A DNA stretch of 64,000 nucleotides from assembly GCF_900169275.1 (NCBI RefSeq), contig NZ_FXZC01000005.1, forward strand, positions 62,001-126,000, read 5' to 3'. Below, piece by piece: positions 34,531 to 43,280 of the stretch. This stretch comes from Brevibacterium casei CIP 102111 (GTDB lineage: Bacteria > Actinomycetota > Actinomycetes > Actinomycetales > Brevibacteriaceae). Numbering within the stretch: the first letter of the stretch is position 1; every line of letters starts with the position of its first letter. The translations under genes were made by a program, and so were the position numbers. The notes beneath the pieces are model-generated. The model was not told where the DNA came from, ran no database searches, and saw nothing but the letters and a program-made list of their open reading frames with translations.

Positions 34531-34548
34531 ACTGATCGTTCGTTCAGT
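34531..34548. promoter_or_regulatory. Operator palindrome upstream of the acyl-CoA dehydrogenase (copy 2)
   Basis: ACTGATCGTTCGTTCAGT matches copy 1 (33246-33263) at most positions in the right arm (CGTTCAGT identical). Confidence 0.7.
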
Positions 34549-34582
34549 CTCGCACCGGGGTCGGGGACGGTCAAGCGGCGGC

Positions 34583-35425
34583 TCAGCCGGTGAATTCCTG
34601 CCGGATCTCACCGATGCCCTCGATCGTGGAGACGAGGACCTGACCGGGCTGAAGGAGCTTCGGCGGTTCGCGGGTGAACCCGACGCCCGAGGGGGTGCCG
34701 GAGTAGATGACATCGCCGGGGGAGAGGGTGAGGATGCGGGAGAGGCTCTCGACGAGGGCGGGGACGTCGAAGATCATCTGGCTCGTGCGGCCGGACTGGA
34801 CGACCTCATCGTCGAGCGTGCAGGTGATCGCGAGGTCGTCGCGATCGGGCAGCTCGTCGGGCGTGACGAGCCACGGCCCCTGCGGTGAGTAACCGGGGAA
34901 AGACTTGCCGAGACCGAACTGCGGGGCCGGACCCTCAAGCTGGGTGGTCCGTTCGGAGATGTCCTGGCCGACGGTGACACCGGCGACGTAGTCCCAGCCG
35001 GTGCCCGTCGGGATGTCATGGGCTTCGCGCCCGATGACGATGACGAGTTCGGCCTCCCAGTCGTTGCGGCCCTCGGGCACGAGGGCCACCGTCGTGTACG
35101 GCCCGGTGATCGAGGACTGGAACTTCGGGAACACCGGCGGCAGCGAGTCGGGTCGGTCGAAGCCGCTCTCAGTCACGTGTTCGTCGTAGTTGAGGCCGAC
35201 CCCCATCGACTGCAGGGGTCTTGGCGAGACCGCCCCGAGCTGCTTGGGGTCGATTCTCACGGTCTCCCCGGCGGCATCGGGTGCCCAGGCGAGGAAGTCG
35301 TCCCACTGGTCGTAGACGTCCTGGATGTCGGGGCCGAAGCGGCCCTCGCTGGCGGTCGCGACGTCGATGCCCTCACTGTCGGAGGTGAGGATGACGGCGC
35401 GGGAGCTGTGATTGGCGAGTCTCAT
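34583..35425 (-). CDS. Fumarylacetoacetate hydrolase-family protein
   Basis: This 280-residue protein has the FAH fold: GVGLNYDEHVTESG, then the metal ligands in DWEAELVIVIGREAHDIP, VTVGQDISER and the closing SPGDVIYSGTPSGVGFTREPP. Such proteins hydrate or hydrolyse 2-keto acids formed after ring cleavage. The gene lies 44 bases downstream of the extradiol dioxygenase gene on the same strand, which supports a role in the lower part of that meta-cleavage route. An AAGGACAACC site precedes ATG 35425. Confidence 0.87.
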   Translation of the reverse strand: MRLANHSSRAVILTSDSEGIDVATASEGRFGPDIQDVYDQWDDFLAWAPDAAGETVRIDPKQLGAVSPRPLQSMGVGLNYDEHVTESGFDRPDSLPPVFPKFQSSITGPYTTVALVPEGRNDWEAELVIVIGREAHDIPTGTGWDYVAGVTVGQDISERTTQLEGPAPQFGLGKSFPGYSPQGPWLVTPDELPDRDDLAITCTLDDEVVQSGRTSQMIFDVPALVESLSRILTLSPGDVIYSGTPSGVGFTREPPKLLQPGQVLVSTIEGIGEIRQEFTG

Positions 35426-35469
35426 GGTTGTCCTTGTCTGTCAGTGGTGGGGTGGGTGGGAGGAGGGCC

Positions 35470-36348
35470 TCAGCGGTCGACGTTGGCGACCCCGTGATCG
35501 AGGATGCCGGGAGGCACCTGGCCGTCCCACTGGTTGATCCAGTAGAGGTCGTCGGGATCCCAGTGCCTGGCCGGCCGGCCCTTGTCGCGGATCGTCTCCA
35601 TGTCGCAGTAGTACTCGATGACCGTGCCGTTGGGTTCGACGTAGTAGACGGCGACGTTGTCGCCGGCACCATGGCGCACCGGTCCCCATGCCAGCCGGGC
35701 ACCGCGACGTGCCAGGCGATCGCCGAGGCGCATGAGGTCGAAGACGTTGCCTGCCTGCCAGGCGTGGTGGTGGATCCCGGTCTTGTTCGAGGTGAAGATC
35801 GCGATGCCGTGGTGATCGTTGTTGCAGCGCATGAAGAAGTTCTCATTGCCGATCTGGTCGGAGACGACGAAGCCGAAGACGTCGTGGAGGAAGTCGCGCT
35901 GCGTGAGGGCATCCCGAACCTGGATGTTCGTGTGTCCGAGGCGGTCCGGAGCGCTCGATCCGCGCTTGAGCATGCTGTAGTCGAGCTTCTCGGTGTAGAT
36001 CTGCCATGTGAAGCCCTCAGGGCCGACGAAGGCGAAGCCCTCTTCGATGTGGTCTTCGATCGGCTGCTCGGAGATGACCTGGTAGCCGCCGCGGGCGACC
36101 TTCTCGCGGATCGCCTCGAGTTCGGCGGTGCTGTCGACGATGAGCCCGGTGTGGTCGAGGGCGTCCTTGTCCGACTGGGTGTAGACGATCTCGTGGTGTT
36201 TGTTCTGTGCCGTGAGGAACGCCTTCTTCCCCGACGAATCCGACTCGACGAGCCCGAAGACGTCGATCGCGTTCGTCAGTGTTGCGCCGAGGTCGCGGGT
36301 GTGCAGGGAGACGTACCCGATCTCCGAGACTGATCCTTCTGCCGACAT
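35470..36348 (-). CDS. Type I extradiol ring-cleavage dioxygenase (VOC fold)
   Basis: This 292-residue protein is a two-module vicinal oxygen chelate enzyme like catechol 2,3-dioxygenase. Iron ligands can be placed as the His in RLGHTNIQV, a His in GIHHHAWQ and the Glu of GTVIEYYCDME, which is the 2-His-1-Glu set of the family. It cleaves a catechol next to its hydroxyls. GAAGAGGAGTGGACC precedes the ATG. It is the first gene of a two-gene unit with the FAH hydrolase, and is transcribed toward it from a promoter region with an AATCAT-A-ATGATT palindrome. Confidence 0.88.
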   Translation of the reverse strand: MSAEGSVSEIGYVSLHTRDLGATLTNAIDVFGLVESDSSGKKAFLTAQNKHHEIVYTQSDKDALDHTGLIVDSTAELEAIREKVARGGYQVISEQPIEDHIEEGFAFVGPEGFTWQIYTEKLDYSMLKRGSSAPDRLGHTNIQVRDALTQRDFLHDVFGFVVSDQIGNENFFMRCNNDHHGIAIFTSNKTGIHHHAWQAGNVFDLMRLGDRLARRGARLAWGPVRHGAGDNVAVYYVEPNGTVIEYYCDMETIRDKGRPARHWDPDDLYWINQWDGQVPPGILDHGVANVDR

Positions 36349-36372
36349 GGTCCACTCCTCTTCGAGTCAATA

Positions 36373-36385
36373 AATCATAATGATT
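36373..36385. promoter_or_regulatory. Palindrome in the extradiol dioxygenase promoter
   Basis: AATCAT-A-ATGATT is a perfect 13-base inverted repeat 24 bases before the dioxygenase start and downstream of the AraC gene. Likely operator for a regulator of the ring-cleavage genes. Confidence 0.5.
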
Positions 36386-36454
36386 ATGCTCAATACGATA
36401 GCAGTGAATCCCGGACAATCAAGGGTGCGGTTGCGGATGTGCTCGAACTCGACG

Positions 36455-37429
36455 TTACGAAGGCAGGCTGACCAGGGCTTTCCGGTCCCGCAGAGGGCTT
36501 GAGCCGAAGCGGTGCCGGTAGCTGCGGGAGAACTGCGCCTGCGAGCGGAATCCGCTGGCAGCGGCGACCTCGGCCATGCTCATCTCCTGGGCACGTGGGT
36601 CGGCGAGCAGGTCCCGAGCCGTCTCGAGTCGGTAGGTGAGCACTGTCTGCGGCACGCTGTGGCCCGCCTCGGCGAAGAGTCGTGAGAGGTGGCGTTCGGA
36701 GAGTCCAACGCGCCGGGCGATCCGGGAGGCCGTGAGTCCGGGATCGCGGTGGTGCTCGCTGATGAGCGCTCGCGCCTCGTCGAGAGCTCCGGCGTCTCCC
36801 GTGGCATCGGTGAGCAGGGTGGCGAGCAGGTCGAGCATCCGCTCGTCGAGGCGGGAGCCTCCGCGCAGTCCGCGGGCCGCCAGGGCATCGGCGATGTGGG
36901 CGAACTCGCGGCCTGCGGCATCGCGGGGCGACTCGTGCCCGGTGACGAGCGGGGTCGGTCGACGCCACGAGGCCGCGCCGGTGAGCTCGAGGAGCGATTC
37001 GCGGGGAAGCCTGACGACGATCTCATCGACTCCGGTGCTCAGTTCGCGGGTGAACGAAGTGTCTCCGCTCACGACGACACCGCGCCCGGGGCCGATCTCG
37101 AGCCGTCCGAAGCGGTGGGAGAATCTGCTCGACCCGGTCAGCGGCAGGTAGACGAGTGCCCCGGAGACCGGGTGGGCGGCGATGTCGGCCGACTCCCGCC
37201 GGACCGTATGCGGGCTTCCCGTGACCCTGGCGATGCGCATCCGCGGCAGCTCGAGCGTCGAGGTCTGCGCGCGGAACCGCGCGCCCACAGCGTGTTCGGT
37301 GCGCAGGCCCACGAGCGTCGAGGCGTGGTACGCCTCCCAGCCCTCGACCCGCTGGTGCGCAGGCACGGACCCGGTCGAGAACCGTGCGAGCACGCTCCCT
37401 GTCTCAGCTCCTGCAGACATGGACACCAT
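36455..37429 (-). CDS. AraC-family regulator (AraC-binding-like sensor domain)
   Basis: This 324-residue protein has an N-terminal sensing domain like that of NahR/AlkS-type AraC activators of aromatic genes (VEGWEAYHASTLVGL... onward) and a C-terminal AraC helix-turn-helix pair (LTASRIARRVGLSERHLSRLFAEAG and AEVAAASGFRSQAQFSRSYRHRFGSSP). It lies between the extradiol unit and the divergent hydroxyquinol operon and could control either. The start is ATG 37429 or ATG 37420. Confidence 0.87.
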   Translation of the reverse strand: MVSMSAGAETGSVLARFSTGSVPAHQRVEGWEAYHASTLVGLRTEHAVGARFRAQTSTLELPRMRIARVTGSPHTVRRESADIAAHPVSGALVYLPLTGSSRFSHRFGRLEIGPGRGVVVSGDTSFTRELSTGVDEIVVRLPRESLLELTGAASWRRPTPLVTGHESPRDAAGREFAHIADALAARGLRGGSRLDERMLDLLATLLTDATGDAGALDEARALISEHHRDPGLTASRIARRVGLSERHLSRLFAEAGHSVPQTVLTYRLETARDLLADPRAQEMSMAEVAAASGFRSQAQFSRSYRHRFGSSPLRDRKALVSLPS

Positions 37430-37575
37430 GGTAGACGCCGGAGTGTGACGCCGCTCTCACGTTTTTGACGATTTCGGCCACGATCGCCTCGGCGGGGTGA
37501 CGGGGAGCACCCCACCTGCCACGCTCGGTCTCAGTTGTCCTGTTCCACCGCAGCAGCAAGACAAGGAGCACCATC

Positions 37576-39465
37576 ATGGTCATCTTCAACGACGGCGTCG
37601 CAGAGACCGCGACCCCCGACGGCGATGCCGTCGACACCGACGTCCTCATCGTCGGCTCGGGACCGGCCGGAGCCTCCGCCGCACTCTTCCTCTCGACCCT
37701 CGGCGTCGACAACGTCATGATCACGAAGTACCGCTGGACGGCGAACACCCCACGCGCCCACATCACCAATCAGCGGACGATGGAGATCTTCCGCGACGTC
37801 GGCATCGAGGATCAGGTGCTCGCCGAGGCGACCCCGTACGAGATGATCGGCGACACCGTCTTCTGCACCTCGATCGCCGGGGAGGAGATCGGACGCATCC
37901 TCACGTGGGGCAACCATCCGGCCCGGCACGCCGACTACGAACTCGCCTCGCCCTCCCTCAACTGCGACATCCCGCAGACCTACCTCGAGCCGATCCTCGT
38001 GAAGAACGCGACGATGCGAGGGACGCAGACCCGCTTCTCCACCGAGTACCTCTCCCACGTCCAGCATCCCGACCACGTCGACGTCACCGTCCTCGACCGA
38101 CTGACCGGTCGCACCCAGCTCATCCGCGCGAAGTACCTCATCGGCGCCGACGGAGCCCGGTCGAAGGTCGCCGCCGACATCGACCTGCCGATGGTCGGGG
38201 AGATGGACATCGCCGGGTCGATGAACATCACGTTCACAGCCGACCTCGAGAAGCTCGTCGGTCACCGTCCCTCTGTCCTCTACTGGGTGATCCAACCCGG
38301 CTCGAACATCGGCGGGATCGGTGCGGGGCTCGTGCGCATGGTCAGGCCGTGGAACGAATGGCTCATCGTCTGGGGCTTCGACATCACCCAGGGGGTGCCG
38401 GAGGTCACCGAGGCCGACGCCCTCGAGATCGTGCGCAACCTCATCGGCGACCCCGAACTCGACGCCGAGATCACCGGCATCTCCCTGTGGGGAAACAACG
38501 AGCAGTGCGCCTCCCGCCTGCAGTCGGGGCGCGTCTTCTGCGCCGGCGACGCCGTGCACAAGCACCCGCCGTCGAACGGCTTGGGATCGAACACCTCGAT
38601 CCAGGACTCCTACAACCTCGCATGGAAGCTCGCGGCGGTGCTGCGCGGCACGGCGGGGGAGGAGCTGCTCGAGACCTACTCGAGCGAACGGGCTCCGGTG
38701 GCCCAGCAGATCGTCACCCGCGCCAACCAGTCCGGGCGTGAGTTCGGTGAGCTCTTCGCAGCCCTCGGCCTCGAACCGGGACAGTCCGAGGAGGAGATGA
38801 CCGCGGCGATCGCCTCCCGCAAGGACGCGACCCCTGCCGGTGCCGAGCGCCGCCGACAGGTCAAAGCGGCGATGGAGCTGAAGAACTACGAGTTCAACGC
38901 CCACGGGGTCGAACTCGGGCAGCGCTACGCCTCGACCGCCGTCGTCGCCGACGGGCGCGCGCAGACCCCCAACCCGCGCGACCCCGAGCTCTACTACGAA
39001 GCGTGCACGGACCCCGGGGTCCGTCTGCCGCGCGCGTGGGTGGGCAACTGGATCGAGAAGCACTCGACCCACGACCTCGCGCCCTACTCCCGCTTCACCC
39101 TCATCACCGGCACCACGGGCGCGGCCTGGGAGGATGCGGCACGTGAGGTGAGCGAGCGCCTCGGCGTCGACGTCGAGACCGTCGTCATCGGACCCGACCG
39201 CGACATCACCGACCTCTACTTCGACTGGGACCGGGTGCGCGGCACCGCCGAGGACGGCGCGATCCTCGTCCGTCCCGACAAGCACATCGCGTGGCGGGTC
39301 GAGAGCCTTCCCGCCGACCCCGCCGCCGACCTCGAGGCGGCACTCACCGCCGTCCTCTCCCGCAGCGGAAGCTCAGTGCGCACGAGTGCCGCGGACGCCG
39401 GTGCTCCGGAGGCGGCAGAGTCTGCCGCCGCCGAACAGCTCGAGAAGCAGGAGGAACCGGCATGA
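37576..39465 (+). CDS. FAD-dependent aromatic monooxygenase (phenol/resorcinol hydroxylase type)
   Basis: This 629-residue flavin monooxygenase has the FAD motif GSGPAG at 27-32, a DG motif in LIGADGARSKVA, GDAVHKHPPSNGLGSNTSIQD (about 323-343, ribityl-binding GD motif) and the thioredoxin-like C-terminal domain of the phenol hydroxylase/TfdB group. It would add a hydroxyl to a phenolic ring with NAD(P)H and oxygen. The next two genes are maleylacetate reductase and hydroxyquinol 1,2-dioxygenase, so resorcinol to hydroxyquinol, or a related (chloro)phenol, is the likely reaction. AAGGAGCACCATC precedes the ATG. Confidence 0.88.
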   Translation: MVIFNDGVAETATPDGDAVDTDVLIVGSGPAGASAALFLSTLGVDNVMITKYRWTANTPRAHITNQRTMEIFRDVGIEDQVLAEATPYEMIGDTVFCTSIAGEEIGRILTWGNHPARHADYELASPSLNCDIPQTYLEPILVKNATMRGTQTRFSTEYLSHVQHPDHVDVTVLDRLTGRTQLIRAKYLIGADGARSKVAADIDLPMVGEMDIAGSMNITFTADLEKLVGHRPSVLYWVIQPGSNIGGIGAGLVRMVRPWNEWLIVWGFDITQGVPEVTEADALEIVRNLIGDPELDAEITGISLWGNNEQCASRLQSGRVFCAGDAVHKHPPSNGLGSNTSIQDSYNLAWKLAAVLRGTAGEELLETYSSERAPVAQQIVTRANQSGREFGELFAALGLEPGQSEEEMTAAIASRKDATPAGAERRRQVKAAMELKNYEFNAHGVELGQRYASTAVVADGRAQTPNPRDPELYYEACTDPGVRLPRAWVGNWIEKHSTHDLAPYSRFTLITGTTGAAWEDAAREVSERLGVDVETVVIGPDRDITDLYFDWDRVRGTAEDGAILVRPDKHIAWRVESLPADPAADLEAALTAVLSRSGSSVRTSAADAGAPEAAESAAAEQLEKQEEPA

Positions 39466-40541
39466 GCCTCGACTTCACCCACACGACGCTCGGCCAGCGC
39501 GTCGTCTTCGCCCCCGGACAGGCCGCGGCCCGGATCGCCGAGGAGATCGAGCGCCTCGGTGCCGAACGCATCATGGTCATCGTCTCCGGATCCGCCGCCG
39601 ACAAGGTGAGCGACTTCTCCTCCCACTTCCCAGTCGCGCTGTGGCACCGCGAGGTCGTCATGCACGTCCCCGCCGAGGTGGCCGACCGGGCCGTGGCCGC
39701 CGCCCAGGCGGCCGAAATCGACCTCGTCGTCAGCGTCGGCGGGGGATCGGCGACCGGGCTGGCCAAGGCGGTCGCCCTCGAGACCCGGATCCCCATCATC
39801 GCCGTGCCCACGACCTTCGCCGGTTCCGAGGCGACGAACGTGTGGGGGAGGACGGAGAACGCCCGCAAACGCACGGGCACCGACGACGCCGTGCTGCCGA
39901 GAACCGTCGTCTACGATGCCACCCTGCTCGCCGATCTGCCCCACGACCTCGCCGTGGCCTCCGGGCTCAACGCGCTCGCCCACTGCATCGACTCGATGTG
40001 GGCCCCGCGAGCCGACCCGATCAACCGTGCGCTCGCCCTCGAGGGAATCCGGGCACTGACCCTCGGGCTTCCCCAACTCGACCCCGACGGCGAGGACCTC
40101 ACCGGCCTCGAGGACACCCTCTACGGTGCCTACCTCGCCGCCGTGGCCTTCGCCTCGGCGGGGTCGGGCATGCACCACAAGATCGCCCACGTCCTCGGCG
40201 GCACCTTCGACCTCCCTCATGCCCAGACCCATGCCACCCTGCTTCCCTACGTCCTCGCCTTCAACGCCCCGGCCGTCCCCGAGGCCGAGACCCGCATGGC
40301 CAAGGCCTTCGGGGCGCCGACCGCCGTCGCCGGACTCGAACGCCTCCGTGAGGCCGTCGGTGCCCCGCGGGCCCTGTCCGGGCTCGGCTTCACCGAGGCC
40401 GACATCGCCGAGGCGGTCGATCTGTCCCTGGACGCGATCCCCGAGGACAACCCGCGGGCAGTGACGAAGGAGAACCTCACCGCCCTGCTCACCGCGGCCC
40501 TCCGCGGTGACGAACCGACGTCCGCTGCGAAGAGAGCCTGA
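39462..40541 (+). CDS. Maleylacetate reductase
   Basis: This 359-residue member of the iron-type alcohol dehydrogenase fold reduces maleylacetate to 3-oxoadipate with NAD(P)H. Features are [14 protein letters not shown] (about 93-106, nucleotide site), [14 protein letters not shown] and [24 protein letters not shown] with the family's conserved His residues. ATG 39462 overlaps the monooxygenase stop by 4 bases, so the two are translated together. Confidence 0.92.
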   Translation: MSLDFTHTTLGQRVVFAPGQAAARIAEEIERLGAERIMVIVSGSAADKVSDFSSHFPVALWHREVVMHVPAEVADRAVAAAQAAEIDLVVSVGGGSATGLAKAVALETRIPIIAVPTTFAGSEATNVWGRTENARKRTGTDDAVLPRTVVYDATLLADLPHDLAVASGLNALAHCIDSMWAPRADPINRALALEGIRALTLGLPQLDPDGEDLTGLEDTLYGAYLAAVAFASAGSGMHHKIAHVLGGTFDLPHAQTHATLLPYVLAFNAPAVPEAETRMAKAFGAPTAVAGLERLREAVGAPRALSGLGFTEADIAEAVDLSLDAIPEDNPRAVTKENLTALLTAALRGDEPTSAAKRA

Positions 40542-40596
40542 TGCGAACCCGCTGCGGCGCACAGCACGAGCGCCGCCGAAACGAAGGAGCGACACC

Positions 40597-41493
40597 ATGA
40601 CCAGCACCACCCCTTCGAACCTCACTCCCGAAGAGGTCGAGCAGCGCCTGACCGAGACGGTCATCGCCTCGTTCTCAGGCACCTCCGACGAGCGGCTCAA
40701 GGAGCTCATGACCTCCCTCGTCACCCACCTCCACGGCTTCATCCGCGACGTGCGGCTGACCGAGGAGGAATGGAACCAGGCGATCGCCTTCCTCACCGCC
40801 GTCGGCCATATCACCGATGACCGCAGGCAGGAATTCATCCTCCTCTCCGACGTCCTCGGGGCGTCGATGCAGACGATCAACGTGAGCAACACTCCGTACA
40901 AGGACGCGACCGAGGCCACGGTGTTCGGCCCGTTCTTCGTCGACGACGCCCCGCGCATCGACAACGGCGGCGACATCGCCGGCGGGGGAGTGGGGCAGCC
41001 GGCCTGGGTCGAGGGCGTCGTCCGGGACACGGACGGCAACCCGGTGCCAGGAGCGCGGATCGAGGTGTGGGAGGCCGACGAGGACGGCCTCTACGACGTC
41101 CAGCACGATGACGAGCGCGTCTACGGACGCGCCCATCTCTTCTCCGAGGACGACGGATCGTTCCGGTTCTGGGGACTCACCCCCACCCCGTATCCCATCC
41201 CCGACGACGGCCCGGTCGGCGCACTGCTGGCGGCCACCGGCCGGTCGCCGATGCGCGCGAGTCACCTCCACTTCATGGTCACCGCCCCCGGACTGCGCAC
41301 ACTCGTCACCCACATCTTCGTCACCGGCGACGAACTGCTCGCCACCGACTCGGTGTTCGGCGTCAAGGAGTCGCTCATCAAGGACTTCGAACAGCAGGAG
41401 CCGGGGACGCCGACGCCCGACGGGCGCGATCTCGGCGACGCCTCATGGTCGCGGGCCCGCTTCGACATCGTCCTCGCCCCCGAAGGAGCGTGA
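40597..41493 (+). CDS. Hydroxyquinol 1,2-dioxygenase (intradiol)
   Basis: This 298-residue enzyme cleaves hydroxyquinol between its vicinal hydroxyls to maleylacetate. Non-heme iron ligands of the intradiol class are visible: Tyr in DGLYDVQ (about 166), Tyr in PTPYPIP (about 198) and two His in RASHLHFMV (about 222 and 224). The N-terminal helical dimer domain (about 1-100) matches the hydroxyquinol/catechol dioxygenase family. ATG 40597 has AAGGAGCGACACC upstream. The product feeds the maleylacetate reductase encoded just before it. Confidence 0.93.
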   Translation: MTSTTPSNLTPEEVEQRLTETVIASFSGTSDERLKELMTSLVTHLHGFIRDVRLTEEEWNQAIAFLTAVGHITDDRRQEFILLSDVLGASMQTINVSNTPYKDATEATVFGPFFVDDAPRIDNGGDIAGGGVGQPAWVEGVVRDTDGNPVPGARIEVWEADEDGLYDVQHDDERVYGRAHLFSEDDGSFRFWGLTPTPYPIPDDGPVGALLAATGRSPMRASHLHFMVTAPGLRTLVTHIFVTGDELLATDSVFGVKESLIKDFEQQEPGTPTPDGRDLGDASWSRARFDIVLAPEGA

Positions 41494-41571
41494 CCCGGCA
41501 CGTGGGGTTGCCAGGGAGGCCGCGAGCGCGAATACTGCGAGGCACGGTGACTCGGCGACAGAGGAGCGGTG

Positions 41572-42483
41572 ATGGGCGAGACGGTGCGGATCGCACAGGT
41601 GAGGATCGACCACGCGGACAAGGTGCTCTTCGGCCCTGACGGCCCACCGGTGACGAAGGCCGATCTCGCCCGGTACTGTGCCGACATCGCCGAGGCGATG
41701 CTGCCTCACACCCGGGGCCGGCCGATCTCGATGGAGCGCTTCCCCCACGGCATCGACGGGGAATCGTTCTTTGAGAAGCGGGCACCCGCGTACCTCCCTG
41801 ACTTCGTCCACCGGGTGCGGGTCGATGTCGAGACCGAGCACCGCAGCCAGGACCAGGTGGCCATCGACAACACGCAGACGCTCGTCTATCTTGCCGACCA
41901 GGCGTGCCTGACTCCGCACACGTGGCTCTCGACCGCGGCCGACCTCGAGCGGCCCGACCAGCTCCTCGTCGACCTCGACCCGACTGTGCCGGGACTTGAG
42001 GCGGTGCGCCGGGCGACGACGATGGTCGGGAACCTCTGCGAGGACCTCGGACTCACGGCCTTCGTCAAGACGACCGGGTCCCGCGGCTACCACGCCATGA
42101 TTCCCCTGCGCCCCGACCACGACTTCGACGCCGTCCGCGACTTCGCCCACCGCTTCGCCGAGGTCCTCGTCGCCCGCGACCGCGACCTGCTCACCACAGC
42201 GGCGCGCAAAGCGAAGCGGGGTGACCGGGTCTACCTCGACGTCGCCCGCAACGCGTACGCGCAGACGGCCGTGCCGCCCTTCGCGGTGCGCGCGCGTCCG
42301 GGAGCGCCGGTGTCGATGCCGATCACCTGGGACGAGGTGGACACCGTCGCACCGCAGGAGTTCACGATCGCCTCCGCCGCCCGGCGCGTGAAGACCCACG
42401 GCGATCCGTGGGCGGGCATCGCCCGGCACCGGCAGGGCCTGAGCAGGGCGATGGAAAGGCTCGAGCGGCTGAGCGGCACCTGA
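41572..42483 (+). CDS. Stand-alone LigD-type polymerase/primase domain protein
   Basis: This 303-residue protein corresponds to the polymerase (PolDom, archaeo-eukaryotic primase) module of bacterial LigD without the ligase and nuclease domains. Evidence: VRIDHADKVLFG, TKADLARYCADIAEAMLPH, NGKS-like and the metal-binding LLVDLDP (Asp-x-Asp), TTGSRGYHAMIPL, and the end with DPWAGI. It adds ribonucleotides during non-homologous end joining. Ku and the ligase are not in the window. ATG 41572 with GAGGAGCGGTG upstream; a GTG directly ahead is an alternative. Confidence 0.88.
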   Translation: MGETVRIAQVRIDHADKVLFGPDGPPVTKADLARYCADIAEAMLPHTRGRPISMERFPHGIDGESFFEKRAPAYLPDFVHRVRVDVETEHRSQDQVAIDNTQTLVYLADQACLTPHTWLSTAADLERPDQLLVDLDPTVPGLEAVRRATTMVGNLCEDLGLTAFVKTTGSRGYHAMIPLRPDHDFDAVRDFAHRFAEVLVARDRDLLTTAARKAKRGDRVYLDVARNAYAQTAVPPFAVRARPGAPVSMPITWDEVDTVAPQEFTIASAARRVKTHGDPWAGIARHRQGLSRAMERLERLSGT

Positions 42484-42489
42484 GCCCCC

Positions 42490-43215
42490 TCAGCCGGTCG
42501 TGCCTCCACCCGTCTCGTCGATCCAGATCCATCCTGCGGGCATCGGTGCCCACGCTGCGACCTCACGGCGGTCCTTCGACGAGTCGGCGAGGACGACGAC
42601 CTGCCGGGCGCGTTCGGCGATGAGCTCCTTCGTCCGCGCTTCGGCCAGAGTTGGCTCACCGAGGCCGACGGCCGGGTCGACGGCGTCGGCGCCGAGGAAG
42701 GCGAAGTCGACGTGGATCCGGGACAGGGCATGGTCGGAGAGCGCTCCCGTCGTGCCGTGCGACATCGTCGAGACCTCGCCGCCGACCATGACGACCGTCG
42801 GGCCCTCGGGGTGGGCGAGGGTGAGGGCGATCTCAAGCCCGCGGGTGATGACGGTGAGGTCGCTGCGATCGCGGATGCGCTCGGCCAGGCGCACCGTCGT
42901 CGACCCAGCGTCGAGGAAGACCGTGCGCACGCTCGGGTCGGTGAGACGGTCCGCCGCGGCCGCCGCGATCACGTCCTTCGCCTCGGCGTTGAGTTCCATC
43001 CGCTCACCGAGAGGAGGTTCGACGTAGCCGGCGGCAGCAGCTCCGCCGATCGTGCGGATGACCTCTCCGGCCTCGGCCATCTCCCGCAGGTCCCGCCGGA
43101 TCGTCGACTCCGAGGTCCTGAGTTCGGCGGCCAGGCGCGGAATCGACCAGGACCCGGTCTTGAGCAGGGACATGATGTCGTCACGTCGCCGCTGCGTGCC
43201 CGTGCGGATCGCCAT
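42490..43215 (-). CDS. DeoR-family regulator of the threonate-type catabolic genes
   Basis: This 241-residue protein has a DeoR winged helix (RRRDDIMSLLKTGSWSIPRLAAELRTSESTIRRDLREM, residues about 9-47) and a sugar-phosphate isomerase-like effector domain with DAGSTTVRLAERI and FLGADAVDPAVG. DeoR proteins bind phosphorylated sugars. It is in the same direction as and 65 bases after the PdxA-like gene, so it probably represses this operon in response to an acid-sugar phosphate. Confidence 0.9.
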   Translation of the reverse strand: MAIRTGTQRRRDDIMSLLKTGSWSIPRLAAELRTSESTIRRDLREMAEAGEVIRTIGGAAAAGYVEPPLGERMELNAEAKDVIAAAAADRLTDPSVRTVFLDAGSTTVRLAERIRDRSDLTVITRGLEIALTLAHPEGPTVVMVGGEVSTMSHGTTGALSDHALSRIHVDFAFLGADAVDPAVGLGEPTLAEARTKELIAERARQVVVLADSSKDRREVAAWAPMPAGWIWIDETGGGTTG

Positions 43216-43280
43216 CGCGCACCCCTCCCTTCTCGTTCGCCCTCACCTCGGCAGGTCGGTGAAACCTGCCGCGGACTCTG

